DNA of 64,000 bases from assembly GCA_947846985.1 (NCBI GenBank), contig CANTUZ010000002.1:129108889-129172888 (forward strand). The letters run 5' to 3'. The position numbers were made by a program, and so were the translations under genes. This document shows positions 1 through 13,442 of this stretch, piece after piece. Under the pieces are notes generated by a model. The model was given only the letters and a program-made list of their open reading frames with translations, searched no databases and was not told where the DNA came from. The stretch comes from Fratercula arctica (taxonomy: Eukaryota > Chordata > Aves > Charadriiformes > Alcidae). The stretch's first letter is position 1, and each line of letters starts with the position of its first letter.

Positions 1-1406
1 ATTTTTTGTCTTCTGAGAAACAAAGAACCTACATGCATCTGAAACCTTTTTTGGAGTGTCTTTGACTCTATGTCTGTGGGATCCTGAATACCTGGGGAAA
101 AAACACATGGCCCAGTCTTCTCAAAGGAGAACAGGCTGGAGAACTGAGAGTGCCAGCCCCGTCCTCCCAAACATGACTTCCAGTTAGTGGCTCTGAAGAA
201 GTTACTGCCAGCAAAGAACTTAACCCAACAGTCTTGAACCACCAACCCTACTCAAACATGGCATTGACGCACTCTTCCCCACTGGCAAGGGTGAGGGCAC
301 AGGGTGCCGATGGCAGAGCATACGTGCTAACCACCACTCGAGTTGCCTGTCCCTGGCAGCAGGTTCACAACAGGGACAAACAGCGATGGACAGCCCCTCT
401 TGGAAGATGTGTCTTCCAGCAGGGCTCTGTTAAGAGGGCCCCTGTGCTGAGAAGTTTGACACCCCCGTCCCCCTGCTAGCCTTGGACCAGCAATTATGTT
501 TCAGCAGAAAGTATATCATTCCAACAGGAGAGAAATATGGCTCCCAGAAGGATACCTTGACAGCAAAAAGCCAAAATACCTTTGTATTTTTCAACTGGTT
601 AAAGATGGTAGAAGTTAAGGTTTTATGCAGGGGTTGTAGACTAAGAAATCACATTGTCCATCAAGCCTTGAAAGGATGAAATCCTTAAATTCAGCAGTAT
701 TTTGAAATGTTTCGCATCATTCAGAAATGTATGGTAGAAAAATTCTCTCTCTCTCCACACATTGACAGCAAAAAGCTGTTCACACTCAGCTACCTGAGGG
801 GAGAAGTTTTACATGTTGGGTCTTCAGACAGAATTCAAACAATAGTCTTCAGGGGCAAATTAATTGCTCCAAGTGTCACCCTCTCAAGCTCCACTGCCAT
901 CATTTACAGTTCGTCATGTCTTCCTGCATGTTTCCTACTTTCCTACCTTGCACCCATAAAAAGGGAGGGTGAGAGAAGTCCCCAGCTCTCAAATACCCCT
1001 TCTTGGAAGAACAGGAACAATTTTGGAACAGAGGACTTGATAATATGCCCATCATTCACAATGTGCAGCGTCAGCTTTTAAATGTCAAGGTCATTTGTGG
1101 GTTTTCTATTTTGAGTAAAATGGCTCCTGCTGTTTCCATGGTTTCACCTGAAATATTACTGAGCCTCATTGTTAAGAACCTGGAAACCCAACCATTCTAA
1201 TAAAAAAATAGACATCCTCTTCTGTAGGTAGTTAATTTGAATTTAAATACAAAGCAGCCTGTATTTACCCTTGATGGGTTTATGGATCTCTACATTGCAT
1301 TTGTGAACAAAACCAGATGTCTGGATTATCCAATTTACCCTTCTTTTTGGCATATTGCACAATTATATCTTTAATTATTTCTACAGCATGGATTGTTCCT
1401 GCAGTA

Positions 1407-1456
1407 GAAAGATCAGCTTTATTGTTTACTACACATAAGGAAAGATCAGCTTTATT
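1407..1456. repeat. 17-bp direct repeat
   Basis: GAAAGATCAGCTTTATT occurs at 1407-1423 and again, identically, at 1440-1456, an offset of 33 bp. The intervening sequence is unrelated. This looks like a small local duplication. No mobile-element features flank it. Confidence 0.75.
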
Positions 1457-2068
1457 AAAATAAACTATTGAGAAAACGTAGTAGCTTGCAGTCATAATGA
1501 AAATGCAAAAGAAACACAATATTCTTTAAAGAGAGATTTCAAAAGGTTAGCATTGCTTCAGATTGTGTTCTGTACATTCACATTCAACTGTGGAAATACT
1601 AAGAGTTATTAGAACTGCTACATTTTCCAGGATAAAATAGTCATTTTCCCATGATGGGTGTTACTACTTAATAACTATTAATCAGAAACAGAATGCTGGA
1701 AGGAGATTGAAGAATGACTCAGATGAATAAGGCAAGGAATAGTTTAATGAATTTTAAAACCTCAAAATGCAAAATTAAATCTGTGGATGCTGAAAGGCAG
1801 AAGATTTCCATATTAAGGCCTTCAGCACTGTTCATGTTGAGTTGCCAGTTTCAGTATACTCATCTTTGGGATAATATCGGCATAAACACTGTGTTTTGTC
1901 CTGAAAATGAGGCTACAGAGATGTAGACCCACTGATTTGGATAAGATTGGAGCAGATACTGCATAGCAACGAGGTCCATTTTCTCATTAATTGGACACCT
2001 TTACAGCCCAATTTTAAGCAGTATACAGAATATAATCAAGTGTTGAGTCAGGTCATTATTTAAATTTG

Positions 2069-2103
2069 TCCTTCCTTTCTTCCTTCCTTCCTTTCTTTCT
2101 TTT
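2069..2103 (+). repeat. CTTT/CCTT microsatellite
   Basis: An imperfect tetranucleotide tract mixing CCTT and CTTT units, all pyrimidine on this strand. Such tracts are length-polymorphic, and the homopurine/homopyrimidine character could allow triplex formation. Confidence 0.8.
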
Positions 2104-5100
2104 GAAACATATCTGTTAGTAGACTGTCATCAGCTGAAGCTGTCATTATTCACGACATCAGTCTGTGGTATTTTTCTCATTTGCTAGTTACTGGTTTTGC
2201 AGCTGCAGAAGACACAGAAAATGTAAGTACCTAGAAGAAAATTGCCATTTTATCTCTGATAAATTATAGTTTCATGTTGTGGAAAGTCTGTTCATTTCCC
2301 CCTTATCAGGCCAAGAGATTTTAAAAGCAGTGAACGGGATCCAACTCACCTAACTGTAGTTGTCTAGTATGTGGCCATCCATGCTGGGTTCAGGGACTGT
2401 CATATTCAGGCAATGCAGAGGGAAGGCAGCGGTTGTCCTCTAGATATCTTTTGCTCTTTACTTCATACACATACAGTGAACAGCTAGTTAATCCAATGTG
2501 AAAATGCTTAGAACGTCTGTACAATGAAGTAGCTCTGAATAGTTTTGCTTAGTGTCAGCAGGATTTTGTACAAAAATAAAATGGATGAGGGCTTAAGACT
2601 TTGGCTACCTGTCTTGTATTATCTAGACATGTTGCGACTATCTCTATACCCTTCAGTGTTACTGTTTAGTTGATAGATTTCTCATATATAGGATTTTTTA
2701 GTTATTAGGGGGAAAAAAACACCCAAGATTTGTACACCTTATATATTTTCCTACTCTTTTGTAGCCAGAAATCCTAAAGAAATTTATTTGAAGAGTACAA
2801 TAATTAGTGTCAGGCTTGCTTACATTCTCCATTCCTCCTATCCATCTCCGCCCCTTTCTTCATCCAGCCTTCCAAAAAGGTCTGTCCCATTGCTCTGCCA
2901 GCTGTGCTGGAAGTCACCTGGTAGGTGTGTAGGAGGACATCTGGCTCCTGAAGCGCGTGGTCTCTGCATCACAAGGGAGAGGTTGAAGGCCACAGAAGGA
3001 TGAATTGTTCCTACCAGCTTCACTTCAGCATGATGGCACAGCTCCATATTCTCCTCATCTTGTTCAGCCAAACAAGCTGGCCCAAAACTAGCTTTCGGAG
3101 CAAAACTACACCATGCAAGCAGAGCTTGTGCCAGATCATCAAGGAGACATAATGATGTAACAAAGTGTTGCGTCTGATACAGCAAATGCATTAGTAAGCT
3201 CTAACTTTTATTTTTTAATTTTTTTTTTGATACAGACAGACCTTGTAAACATGCAAGTTTTGTTATATCCATTCTTGTCCCTCAGGACACAAGAGAAACT
3301 CACAAGTTAAAAAGTATTCCCAGCACTTAGGTGCTTCAAATTCCTTAAGTTTAATAACTTTAATAGCTGAGAGGTTAATGGCTGTAGAACACTATCTACA
3401 GTGCTCTAAAATAACAGAAATGACTGAAGGCTGCCATATCCTAGCACATCCAAATAAAAGCACAGAAAAGTACAACCAGTTGAGACTATGGGAATAGTAC
3501 GAATGTTCCACAGCCTGACCTACCTTAGACAAGTTTGCATTTGGGGCAAGGTGCTTAGAAATTTCTTTTTTTTTTTTTTTTATTCCCCCACTCTTCAGCT
3601 GCAACAAGCTCTTTCAGCTCTTTCTTAAAGCTCAGGATATGCATGGCACATCAGTATCGAAACCTCATATCTTTTGCTAGTTTTGCAAAAGGCCACACAT
3701 TGGATTCTTTTGATTAGAATTGCTGGCCCTGGGAGAAAGAGATTTTCTGCAGTCACTTATCTTGTCTTGCCTGCAAAATAAAATCTGTGCAGTCAGTTTC
3801 CGTTGGGAATTTATAAAGAAAGCTTCAAAGTGCTGTAGACAGAGAAGAATTTCAAACACCTCTTAGCTATACAGAGCCCTTTCTCTTCCCTAAAGGAAGC
3901 CCATACGGTCGGTGCTCAGCTGCCAATTCAGTGAGTGGTAAGGAAGTACAGATTTTTAATCAGCTGTGTTAAAACTCCGGCAAGTCTCTGTTGTTGCTTT
4001 TAGTATTAAAGAATATAAATATTTTGAAATAGATTTCGTATGGATAACATGAAAATACTTTTTTTAAATGTTGATATTTTCCATCCTATAGGACATTTTA
4101 GTGTCTAAATATATGTGTCCACACATAATCTAAGTGTGGAAGTTCCTGCTCTAGTCACTGAAAATAAAATACTTGACTCACTTGCCAAGTGTAGATGTCA
4201 AGTACCGTTGGAGATGTCTCAGGACACCTGGGAGCACTGCACAAAGGTGGCAGATGTGACACAAGCTATAGAAGAGACCCATGCCTTTCCAAACTTCGGC
4301 AGAAGATCAGGAAGGACATTCAAAGGGCATTAGATTCTTCGGTTAGGCAAATTCATTAGAGTTTGGAGCTTCTTGTCTAGACTGCTGCTTAGGGGTGACT
4401 TGAAGAGCTCAGGGCAGTGAGCAGCCTGTCAGCTGCATTGGTTATGTTTCCAGTGAGTGTAACAAAGTTTATACTCCTAATTCCCATGTTATTGCCTACA
4501 TCGAAGTACCTAAATTTAAGCAGAGGAATTGCAGAGACAGCAGTAAAACATATTGTGCAGGAGGTAACGCCGATATTTCAGGCAACAGCAATTTCCAGAA
4601 TTAGACCCCATCTGGAATAAGTTGATGGGCAAGGTCCCACTCCAGCAAAGTATCTACCATCAAGCATGCCACAAGTTTTGTCTTTATTCAATGAAGCGTT
4701 GTAGCATATTCTGGGAATTTAGCGTGTGCCTAACAGGTCTGCTGATGCAGGACTCAAGCTCAGTCTATTTACACATGATGTCCTACGTTAAATCTCGTGC
4801 ACATGCCCAAGGCTTTGCAACTCCTGCCTACCGTGCACAACCTCAGTGGAAATATGAAAAAGAAAAAAAAAAAAATAGCTAAATGGATTTGTGAGCACAA
4901 TCATAAGATAAATATGAAATCACATCCTCATCATGCTCAGGTGCTCACAGTAGCTGCCAGTTTGCTGATATATGTCAGCTGGTGAAATTGCCTTTACCTA
5001 AGCAACACAGGGGTTTTGTCTTCAGGTGCATGGCCTTAGTTCTGCAGTGCACATGTCTTTCCATGAGGAGTATCTGAAGTTGAATTCAATTCTAAGAAGC

Positions 5101-6389
5101 TTGCAGGCCATAACTGATGGGCAAAAGAGATAAGAAACATGTCTTCCCAGAGATTTTTGTGGGTTTTACAAACTAATTTGTGAGCATAAAGAAGCATTTG
5201 AGTACTGCATGCTTCTGTAGCCAATGGGGACTTTGTAATAAAAATGTTCATTTATTCTCAGATCAATCAGAATTCCACGACTGTGAACTTAGATAAAACT
5301 CAGATCTCTTCACTCCCAAGGTTGGAATGAAAAGTTACAAAAATAAATGGTCATGTTCTTATGGAAGAACCAATTTCTGGTATAAAAAAATGTGTCAAGG
5401 AAGAAAATATTAGTATTTTAACCTCTCTATAAAAAAATACACTGGTCTTGTTATCTAACTGAAGTATAGCTCCTTACCAGAGCTGGAAGGATTATTTTCT
5501 TGAATAAGTTCTGTAGACCTGTCTGAGGTCTTATACCTGATTTACTCTTTCAAGATCTGTGTAATTAGCTTAGAACTTGGAGGAGGAAAAACTGGCAAAC
5601 TTCAAATAGAGATATTTTATTTCATGTTTAAAAAAAAGAAGAAAATCCTTAGCAAAACTACATAGCAAAAATGACAACTTTCCCAAATCAAATGTGTGGT
5701 TATTTTAGTTGCTTTTTAAACTAAAGCCAAGTTTAGCTTAATTTGGTCTCATTTTTTCCAACCATCATAATTTTCTTTACATTCAGCTGAACAATGTGTG
5801 CCAAATGCATTTTCAATTAATAAATTATTTGTCCAGAAGTTTTGCTGGTATTTCTACTGAAATGACTGGAGGATGCTGACCTGCTCGCCTTGTTGGTATA
5901 TTCCACAGCTTGGTTTTTGCCCAAATCCAGCTGCTCAGACTTGGTAGGAGACAAACAGTTCTGCAGTGTAAATGGGCTGTGTACCTCCACAAGAGGCTCC
6001 ACCACCCTGTCCTCTCCTTTTGCCCCGCGGAACCAATGCAGACTGACCCCAGGAAGCATGCTTCATCCTCATCAGGAGCAAAGAAAGAAAAGGTGCTAAG
6101 TCAGCACTTTCCAGTGCATCTGCATTTGCATTAAGTGTTGCACCTCTGACTATTTTACAGATTGAAGTAGGCAGCTCTGTTCCAGCTCTTTGGACTTTTT
6201 CTTTCCTCCTGTATAACAGGTAGAGGACACTGGCCGTCCTTTTTTAAATGTCTTGACTGTTGCACCTATGTATCCCTGTAGTAAAAGCACACATCAATCG
6301 AAAGACCACTTTTGTCACCCCGCTTCTCTCACCTACACCTTTCAACAGTTCCTCCTGCCTCCGTTGACGTCCTGGTTATGGGGTCAACT

Positions 6390-6480
6390 TTAACTATCTG
6401 CCCTCCCCTCCTTTACCCTTCTCAATCCCTTCTCCTTTCCAATCTCCTTTCCCAGTACGGCTTTTCCTTTCCAGCTCAGT
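6390..6480 (+). repeat. Polypyrimidine-rich tract
   Basis: A long run of C and T with few purines on the plus strand. It accounts for the open frames seen on both strands here: stop codons all contain purines, so a pyrimidine strand is open by composition. No coding significance is claimed. Confidence 0.65.
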
Positions 6481-7892
6481 GCCACTGTGGTACAGGGGCC
6501 TGACCCACCAACTCCTCTTCTCCCCACAGCTCCTGATCCCTCCTGACCCCAGAGGTGCCTCCTGACCCGGCTCCCTGCGGGGACCACCACAACCACTGCC
6601 CCACCAGCACCAGGGGCTCGACCCAAAAGTACAGCTCTCACCTTGCAGCACCCGGTGCTGCCTGGACATTTTGTACCTGTTTGTTAGAGGGACAGAGACT
6701 CAGGCAGGCAGGACCCAGGCAGCTCTGTGCACTCTGGAGCCCATCCTGAAATCTGCCACAAAATAAGAGGAGTGAATTCTTTGAATGTTTTCTTGTCATG
6801 CAATCTTCCTTCCCAGGGACATCCCAGTTGTTTGGTTTGTTTTGTTTTTTTTTTTTTTTTTCCGTTGCGAAATCATTTCTCTAATTTACCTGATTCAGCC
6901 AAACATCAGGTTGTTTCTCAGATCATATTCTCCAAAGCCATGAACTCCATAAGCATGAGGACAATCATCAATATAATTTTGCACTACATTACTGTGTTAA
7001 ATCAGTAAAACACTATTAATAAGACCCAGAAATACACTATCAATTTAAGTGCAAAAGTACAAAAGCACCCAGTGAAAGATGGAGTCAGCAGGACCCGAAC
7101 ATCGTTAATATCCATAAAGGTTCAGATACCTAATGGGAGCTAATTGTGCTGTGCTGTCTACTCTATTTGATTAAATCCTGGTCCTGTAGCTGTGGCTCTG
7201 GCATTTTCAAGCCAAAGCCTGCATCAGTGTTAAAAAGTTGGACTCCCCATGTAAACTAGCTGACCGTCTGATCCAAACTGGACCTACAAAAACATTAACA
7301 AGTCCCAAAAGCAGTAGGAGATACTTGGAATTCGCCACTGTTGCTATTAGTAGCTGATCTATTTGAGGAAAGATGGACCAAGTATGAAGAAGAGCTAAAA
7401 ATAAGTTCAAAGATTTGCGTGCTTGGCCACTCTGCTTTCTGTCCCTGTTATCTAACATGCTCACCTCAGAAGAAACCTCTGATTTAATTAGAAGTACCAA
7501 TATGGGATCCGTGCACTTACATAACACAGCACCTTGGGAAAGAATTAAAAAAAAGACCATTTTACCAAGAATATTCTCCCCAAATACTAATGATTCATGT
7601 TTGAAATAATTACAGCATGGAACTGCCCCGCTAGCCAGCTCATAGTTTTGCATACGCTGAATTACAGTTGTTGCAGGCAATTAAGGCCAGAACCTGTGTG
7701 ATGCTGGTCATACTGCAGAAATATTGTGGGTTTCCTTTAGCTTTTATTCTTGACTGCCCTAATGAAACTTTTTCTGTTCTCTAAAATATATTCTGGCCAT
7801 AGCGTTTTGGTTTTTTTTTAGAGCCAGATGATCTGCCATCTAGCCAGAAAGTTGAAACTGTTTTAGCTTCTATTTTTAAATCTCTGCATTCG

Positions 7893-7976
7893 AATGAGGG
7901 TTTGGTTTGTTTTTTTTGGTTTTTTTTTTTTTTTTTTTTTTAAAACTCACATCTGCCACTTTAAAAAAAAGGCAAA
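7893..7976 (+). repeat. T-rich low-complexity stretch with T22 run
   Basis: G/T-rich sequence leading into an uninterrupted T run at 7920-7941, then a run of A at about 7962-7969. It could be the tail of an old minus-strand retroposon, but no recognisable body follows. Confidence 0.7.
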
Positions 7977-8287
7977 GCCCATGGTTCACTTCATTTCAGT
8001 GATTTATTTCAGATTTCATTTATTTATTTCATTTTATTTATTTCTTCATTTCAGCTTTATCTTAAATCCTGGCAGGTTGGCTTGACATGTTTTTGCAGAA
8101 CACGCAGGACATTAGGGATTAAAGTTACTACTTGTAACCATGCCATTAGCTTTGTAGCAGTGTGCAGGCACTGATTACGTTCTCTCTGCCTCGGTCCCAC
8201 ACCTCTAATCTCAGAGCTGACCTGATTTATATGACTAGCTTTACAGGGGCCTCTGTATATTGAAATCCAGAAGAGGGGAAAGGGCTG

Positions 8288-8410
8288 AGATTCCCTGAAA
8301 ATAACTCAGCTGGCAAAGAGATTAACCCATTTATAAATGCGTTTTTGCCTGTTGCTGAGTGTGCAGAATTTCATCCATTTAAGGAACATAGGCCTAAATC
8401 CAGATACTAA
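8288..8410. repeat. Duplicated ~120-bp module, copy 1
   Basis: This segment aligns with 8768-8890 in the same orientation. Shared landmarks, in order, are GATTCCC, AACTCAGCTG, AGAGATTAAC, TTTATAA, a TGAG word, and CTAAATCCAGAT near the end. Between landmarks the copies differ by scattered substitutions and small indels, so the duplication is old. No ORF, terminal repeat or poly-A tail is evident. It may be an ancient tandem duplication or two copies of an unrecognised dispersed repeat. Confidence 0.7.
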
Positions 8411-8767
8411 CACTGCTTGGGAAGGGAGAAGAAAGAAACAGATGAAGTAGTAGTCCAAAGGGATTGGTCACCAGCACACTAATTTAAATGACTTGGGGAT
8501 CTTTTGGGAGGGAGAATAGTGAATTAGGAGGTAACATCTCAGAGCAATCATTTGCAGTAGTTAGTATAAGAAAATATTCTTTTCCTTTCCAAGTATCTCT
8601 CATTACAGGTAACTTTGGAAAACCTGATGTACCCTTAAAAGCATTCTCAAAGTAGGTACAATCAGTCATCAATGGCAGAGGTTTACATAATCTCACATTT
8701 ACAGTGAGGAAAACAATTTATGGAGGAGCATAAACATGAGACACGACACTCCTCAGGCCTTTGTCAA

Positions 8768-8890
8768 AGGATTCCCAGCAAACAACTCAGCTGACACAGA
8801 GATTAACTAGTTTATAAGTGCATTTGTATGCTTCTGAGCATGAAGAGTTTTACCTATTTGGTGATCCGAGGTCTAAATCCAGATTCTTCC
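8768..8890. repeat. Duplicated ~120-bp module, copy 2
   Basis: Second copy of the module at 8288-8410, in the same orientation and about 480 bp away. Landmarks are GATTCCC near 8770, AACTCAGCTG, AGAGATTAAC, TTTATAA and CTAAATCCAGAT ending near 8884. Similarity fades on both sides. The DNA between the copies shows no obvious second alignment. Confidence 0.7.
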
Positions 8891-8899
8891 AAGCTTGAA

Positions 8900-11800
8900 A
8901 ATACAGAACACTGTTTAATCCCATCAAGACCATTTTCTGCACTTCTATATAAGGCTTCTGCTGAAGCATCAAATACACAGGACTAGTTTTAAAAACAGCA
9001 CTTTGGGAATTACATTCACACATATTACTAGAAGCAGCAAAAACATGTGTAGGGTATTGCTGGGGCTGCATGGATGAGACATGTGGATGAGACCTCTTTG
9101 CACATGGACACCTCAATATGTGGGGAACCACGGCCGGGCAGGCAGAGCATCCATGGAGCTTCAGCTGGGCTGCCAGGGGCTCAGCTCACTCCCACATCTG
9201 GCTCTGCTTCCCTCCTCTCAATATAAGGCAAGTCCAGAACATTTATAGATCTGAACTGTATTTTAGGCACCGTGATGTCCACCCCAGGAGGACACCTGGC
9301 TGTAAATCTTGCAGGCTCTGCTTGGTCAGCCAAGGTGCAGCTTGTGGAGGAGAGGAGGGAAATGTCCTTTCCTGGAGCCCTGGGAGTCAGGCAGTAGCTG
9401 TGCCTGAAGGAAGCACACTGGGTTTATTTGGTGATTTCTTACAGTGATGGGGCAGCACAGGTCATCACACCAAAAATACTGGGTTTATTATCATTTTTTA
9501 CCTGTAAATATCTAGCAGTACAAACTTTTAAAATTCCCAATAGTCCAAAGCATTGGAGACTGACTTCTCCAAGAGATGACTCAGATAGACCCCCTAAGAT
9601 AGGCACTTAGAATAATTTCTTGTACCTCTAAATCAGATCAAAACCATATTAAAATTAATATAGGGTTAAGGAAAATTGAATATGACAACAACTCTTATCA
9701 AAGTCAACTAAATCATTCAGCCTGTGACTGTGGGAGGAATCATCCTGCCCTTGTCAGCCAGAAAAATGTGTTGATTTTATTCCTATCAAATCTCTCACTA
9801 AATAAAAAGTGTCAAGTTTATTTTTGTACCTGTTACTGTTGCATGTCTGGTATGTCATATTAAATATGTGCAAAATTCCTTCTTAAGAGAAACTCCAATG
9901 AAAAAAAGAAGGAAAAAGCAAGGTGAGTTTAGAAGTTATACAAGGAATAATGAAAAAGAAGACACAGAGGAGGAGAACAAGTAACATCCAAGTCACATTC
10001 CATGTGACAAAGGAGACACTTTGTCATGTGTCCATAGCCAAGAGGTTTTTCAGTCAGTTCCTTGGTATACAAATGTAAATATCCAAATATTATATAGTCT
10101 CTGGTGGGTAATAGAAGAGACAGAAAAGACAGTTTAATGATCTCTTCAGAAATCTATTCTACATTTAAGTGGATTTAAGGTTGAAAGCACTTGTCAATAA
10201 TTCGAGGGTAAAATACATTAAGGGACTAGTGTAATTATCCAAAGCTCAGGCGATATAAACCAGGAAGCTGAGAATCAAGGAACTGATTATAAAAAATCCA
10301 GCCATGCAATCGTCAGGGTTTTGTGGTTACTGTGTAGTATTATCACAAGGCAGAGTTAAGGCTGCCTCTGTTGTGCCCGTTTTGTCTACATGTATGTTGA
10401 TTATTTTAAATGTAAAATAACTAGATATTTAAATGGAGTTATTTTCTGACCCTGGTGCCTCTCTACTAAGAGGCAATCAGCCCCTCCAGGAAAGCAGACT
10501 GTCAGAACACAAATAAGGTTATTCCCCCATCCATGCAAACACAAACAACGTACTTCAGTGAATTAGAGCAAGAAAGATTAAATTAAAAGACAACCCCTGG
10601 CCCCTGACAGCTGTGTCTCCCTTCCCGCACACAGCCCAGAACAGCACATCTCGTGCCTTTGAAAACAGCCTAGAAGAAACTGATCTCTGTGTAAAATTGT
10701 GGAAAACAGGCTGAAAGGGATTTCAGGAGTCCTGCCTAATATATTGCTACGCCCTAACTCTGCAATGACTCTTTGGTAGGTCACTGTCAAAGATACTGGC
10801 AAAAGAGATTCAGTATGTAAAGGAAATTACTGTCTCTGTTTCCTCTTCTTGTTAATGCCTTGCCTTCTTAGCTGTAACTAGACTTGTAAAGCAATAAATG
10901 TTCACTTAGGCAAAAATACCTTTAAATATAAAGAAGTGAAGAAGCCCTCTAGGGAAAGTGCTGAAACTACAGATGACATAATCGAATGAAATAAAAACTG
11001 TGCTATGGGCACTAGTCCATTAGTCACCCACCCTGCATGTGCCCAGGCTTTTCAAAATGACAGAGGATGCCTCTGGCACACTTGGCATTAGAAAAGAATT
11101 GTGATTCCTCTTTTGACTAGTTTTCTTAGTAGTGCCGATGGTGTCCTTACCCTCAAACAAATCTGGACAGCTGAAAAAAAAGGGAGAAATAACAGACAGC
11201 TTTCTGCTCTGCCCACCATCACCACTCACTGCACATCCCAAATCAAGGCTGATTAATTCTTACATTTCATGTTTTCTTCCTAGAGAATGCACTGCTGGAT
11301 CAAACCAAAACAAAGAAACAAAAAATCTCCACCTGAAATGCAGCTTAATTCAACAACACTGACAAAGATTGTCCCTGCGAAGTGCCATGGCAGCTGTGTG
11401 CCTCATGCAGAGCATATAGCTGATGGCAAAACAGAAACAGGAGGGACAAAAACTGAAAACCATCCACTCTGTTTTGTCTGTGGCTGTACGGTTATCAGGA
11501 TTTAAAAAAATATTCTGGATGCTTTCCTCCCTGCTATCTTCACCCGGGACCCTTTTAACGATGGCTCTGAAGCAGGTTGCCACAATAATGGATGTTTTCA
11601 GCGCTATCTGCCTTCCAACCACTTGCTGCTCGCCGAAGGGATGCCTGCCAAGGAAAGCTTCCCTCTCGGCAGTGGGTAGATGACCTCCCTGGTCCCCCAA
11701 GCCACTCCAGCATCCTGATAAAGAGTGTTTTCACTGTGTCCTTCTCTCTGTCCCAGTCTAGGTGGTAGGAAGTTTAGGATAGGCCAGCTTGGCTGTAGAT

Positions 11801-13440
11801 TTGCTGCTCCTACTGTGTTTGTTACAGTACTTCGAGAACACCTTTATTGCTAGATGTTCTTCTAGGAACAGACTAAATCAATCTTATCCTATTAAAGCAA
11901 TGGGTTAAGGGCTGGACTGAAATGCTGGATGATGAGTTACAAAGAGATCAAACAATGAAATGGATCACAAATTTCTAGCTAATATGTTGACTTCATCTCT
12001 GCCAGGCCACAGTCATGGTAGTGGACAGATCCTTGGTCAACAATTTCCTTGATTTTGGTCCTCTATTTTGTATTCCTCCTAACTCAGGAACACAATGAGT
12101 ACAAAAAAGCTTAAAAATAAATCTCAAAATCCTCCTGGTCCTTTGGTGATAGGACTGCAGTCTAGACTCATTTGTGTCTTCTTCCTTCCCTGAGCTTCTG
12201 CTCAGGGAGATTGTTGTTTGTGTTAATGGAAACAGAGCGTTGTTCTCCTCCTAAATCAGGCAGTCTGAGTGATACTTAGCCTTTAATAGAAATGCTGGGA
12301 AAGGATTCTTGATGCTTCATTGTGCTTTTTAAACTAGTTCATTAACCACAGGTCTTTATTTTGTCATAGAACATCAGAAAACATACAATATTTGCCTGGA
12401 CTTAATCCAGTGGAACTTCCCATCACAGCAGCACTCCACTTTGAGTCTCAAAGAAATTATGATCAGCATAGTGAAAACTATGTTCATTGTAAAACTTCTT
12501 GAACAAACAGGGAAAAGGTAGATATGGAGACAAATATGAAGCCGTATATGTGAATCATTGCCTCAAAAAGAATATTAAGTTCTGCTTACTGGGTAACTAT
12601 ATCACATGGGTAGATTTTTTGTTCTACTGAAGTTAAAATCCTTTGTATGAGGACTTAGGCTGGAGAGAAGGTGGAGTGGTTGCACCTCCTATTACTGTTA
12701 TGTGTCACGGTATATGCAAAGTTGTGGGCTACCACAGCTGAGCATCTCCATGGCCACCGCTGGGGCTGAATCCTGTCCTATTGGTATGTTACACACTCTT
12801 ATCGACAGCATTAGTAACAACCTCTTCCAGCTAAGGCTGACCAACACTTTCTATTACAAGCCCCACGTGCAAGCCCTTATAAATGTACATAAAGGGCATG
12901 TATAAACATATCTGTACAGGATTTTCCATTTCATTCAGAACAAAAATTAAAGGAAGCAAAAAAGTCAGTGTCATCGGCAATAAAACATCCTGATGCAGAA
13001 AATCATTTAAATAGCAACTGAGAGTATGGAACTAAGACTGGATATAAGTTACTTAAAGCATGAACTTGGATGGTTGGCTTCAAAGAGTGGTTCATTTGAT
13101 TCAAAGAATGGTATTGCTGCTTTGGAAAGCACCCAACAAAACGTGCCTACCAATTTATTCTCCCAAAGGAGACAGCTTGATTAACATTACAGGCAGGAAG
13201 TCAAGAGTGTAGTAAGGCTTTGCTCCTGAGCACCTATTGCAGCTACAGTCACAGTGCCGGCTAGTCTGAGGCTGCTCCTTGCCTGCAAAACAGGAGTCCA
13301 GGACTGGGCAGGAAGAGCAGAAATTGGGTTGTGTCTGACTGTGCTGCCCCTCGGGTACCCATGCCCAGGGTGAGGGGACCGGGGATGACAACGTGCCTGA
13401 GAGACAACAGCAGAATTTACTGTGTGCTCACAGCACTTGC
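8900..13440. other. Non-coding stretch, no gene recognised
   Basis: No exon, RNA gene or transposon was recognised. Apart from the candidate regulatory block at 10200-10420, this is ordinary AT-leaning sequence. A short stretch near 12960-13060 includes CAATAAAA, a posterior-HOX/CDX-like word, which is weak evidence alone. Confidence 0.55.
10200..10420. promoter_or_regulatory. Candidate enhancer-like block
   Basis: A compact run of plausible transcription-factor words: TGTGGTTA at 10322-10329 (an exact RUNX-type site), a TAATTATCC homeodomain-like word near 10213, several GATTA/GATTAT words and TATCACAAG. A few CpGs are retained (near 10249, 10311 and 10378). Texture suggests a conserved non-coding element, but conservation cannot be assessed here. 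Confidence 0.3.
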
Positions 13441-13442
13441 AG

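Larger units (their letters stand above)
1..8280. other. Non-coding stretch, no gene recognised
   Basis: Mixed AT-leaning sequence with no recognisable exon, RNA gene or transposon body. Open frames here are short and match no family I know. Items inside are a 17-bp direct repeat (1407-1456), a CTTT/CCTT tract (2069-2103), a pyrimidine-rich segment (about 6390-6480), T runs at 6845-6861 and 7920-7941, and a degenerate TTTA-rich stretch around 7998-8055. The word TCAAGGTCA at 1085-1093 is a full match to the NR5A/ESRR monomer consensus, but one such site is expected by chance at this scale. Stretches near 1930-2060, 5755-5830 and 7030-7200 have an enhancer-like texture without a decisive motif. 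Confidence 0.6.

Noticed and set aside
7207..7680. 157-codon open frame, minus strand, with hydrophobic stretches
   Set aside because: It begins at TTG, has no recognisable domain or splice context, and is of a length expected by chance in 64 kb scanned in six frames.
9892..9927. Possible 35-nt lysine-rich exon ending at AAG|GTGAGT
   Set aside because: The acceptor is weak, and the sequence is A/G-rich low complexity that is open by composition.
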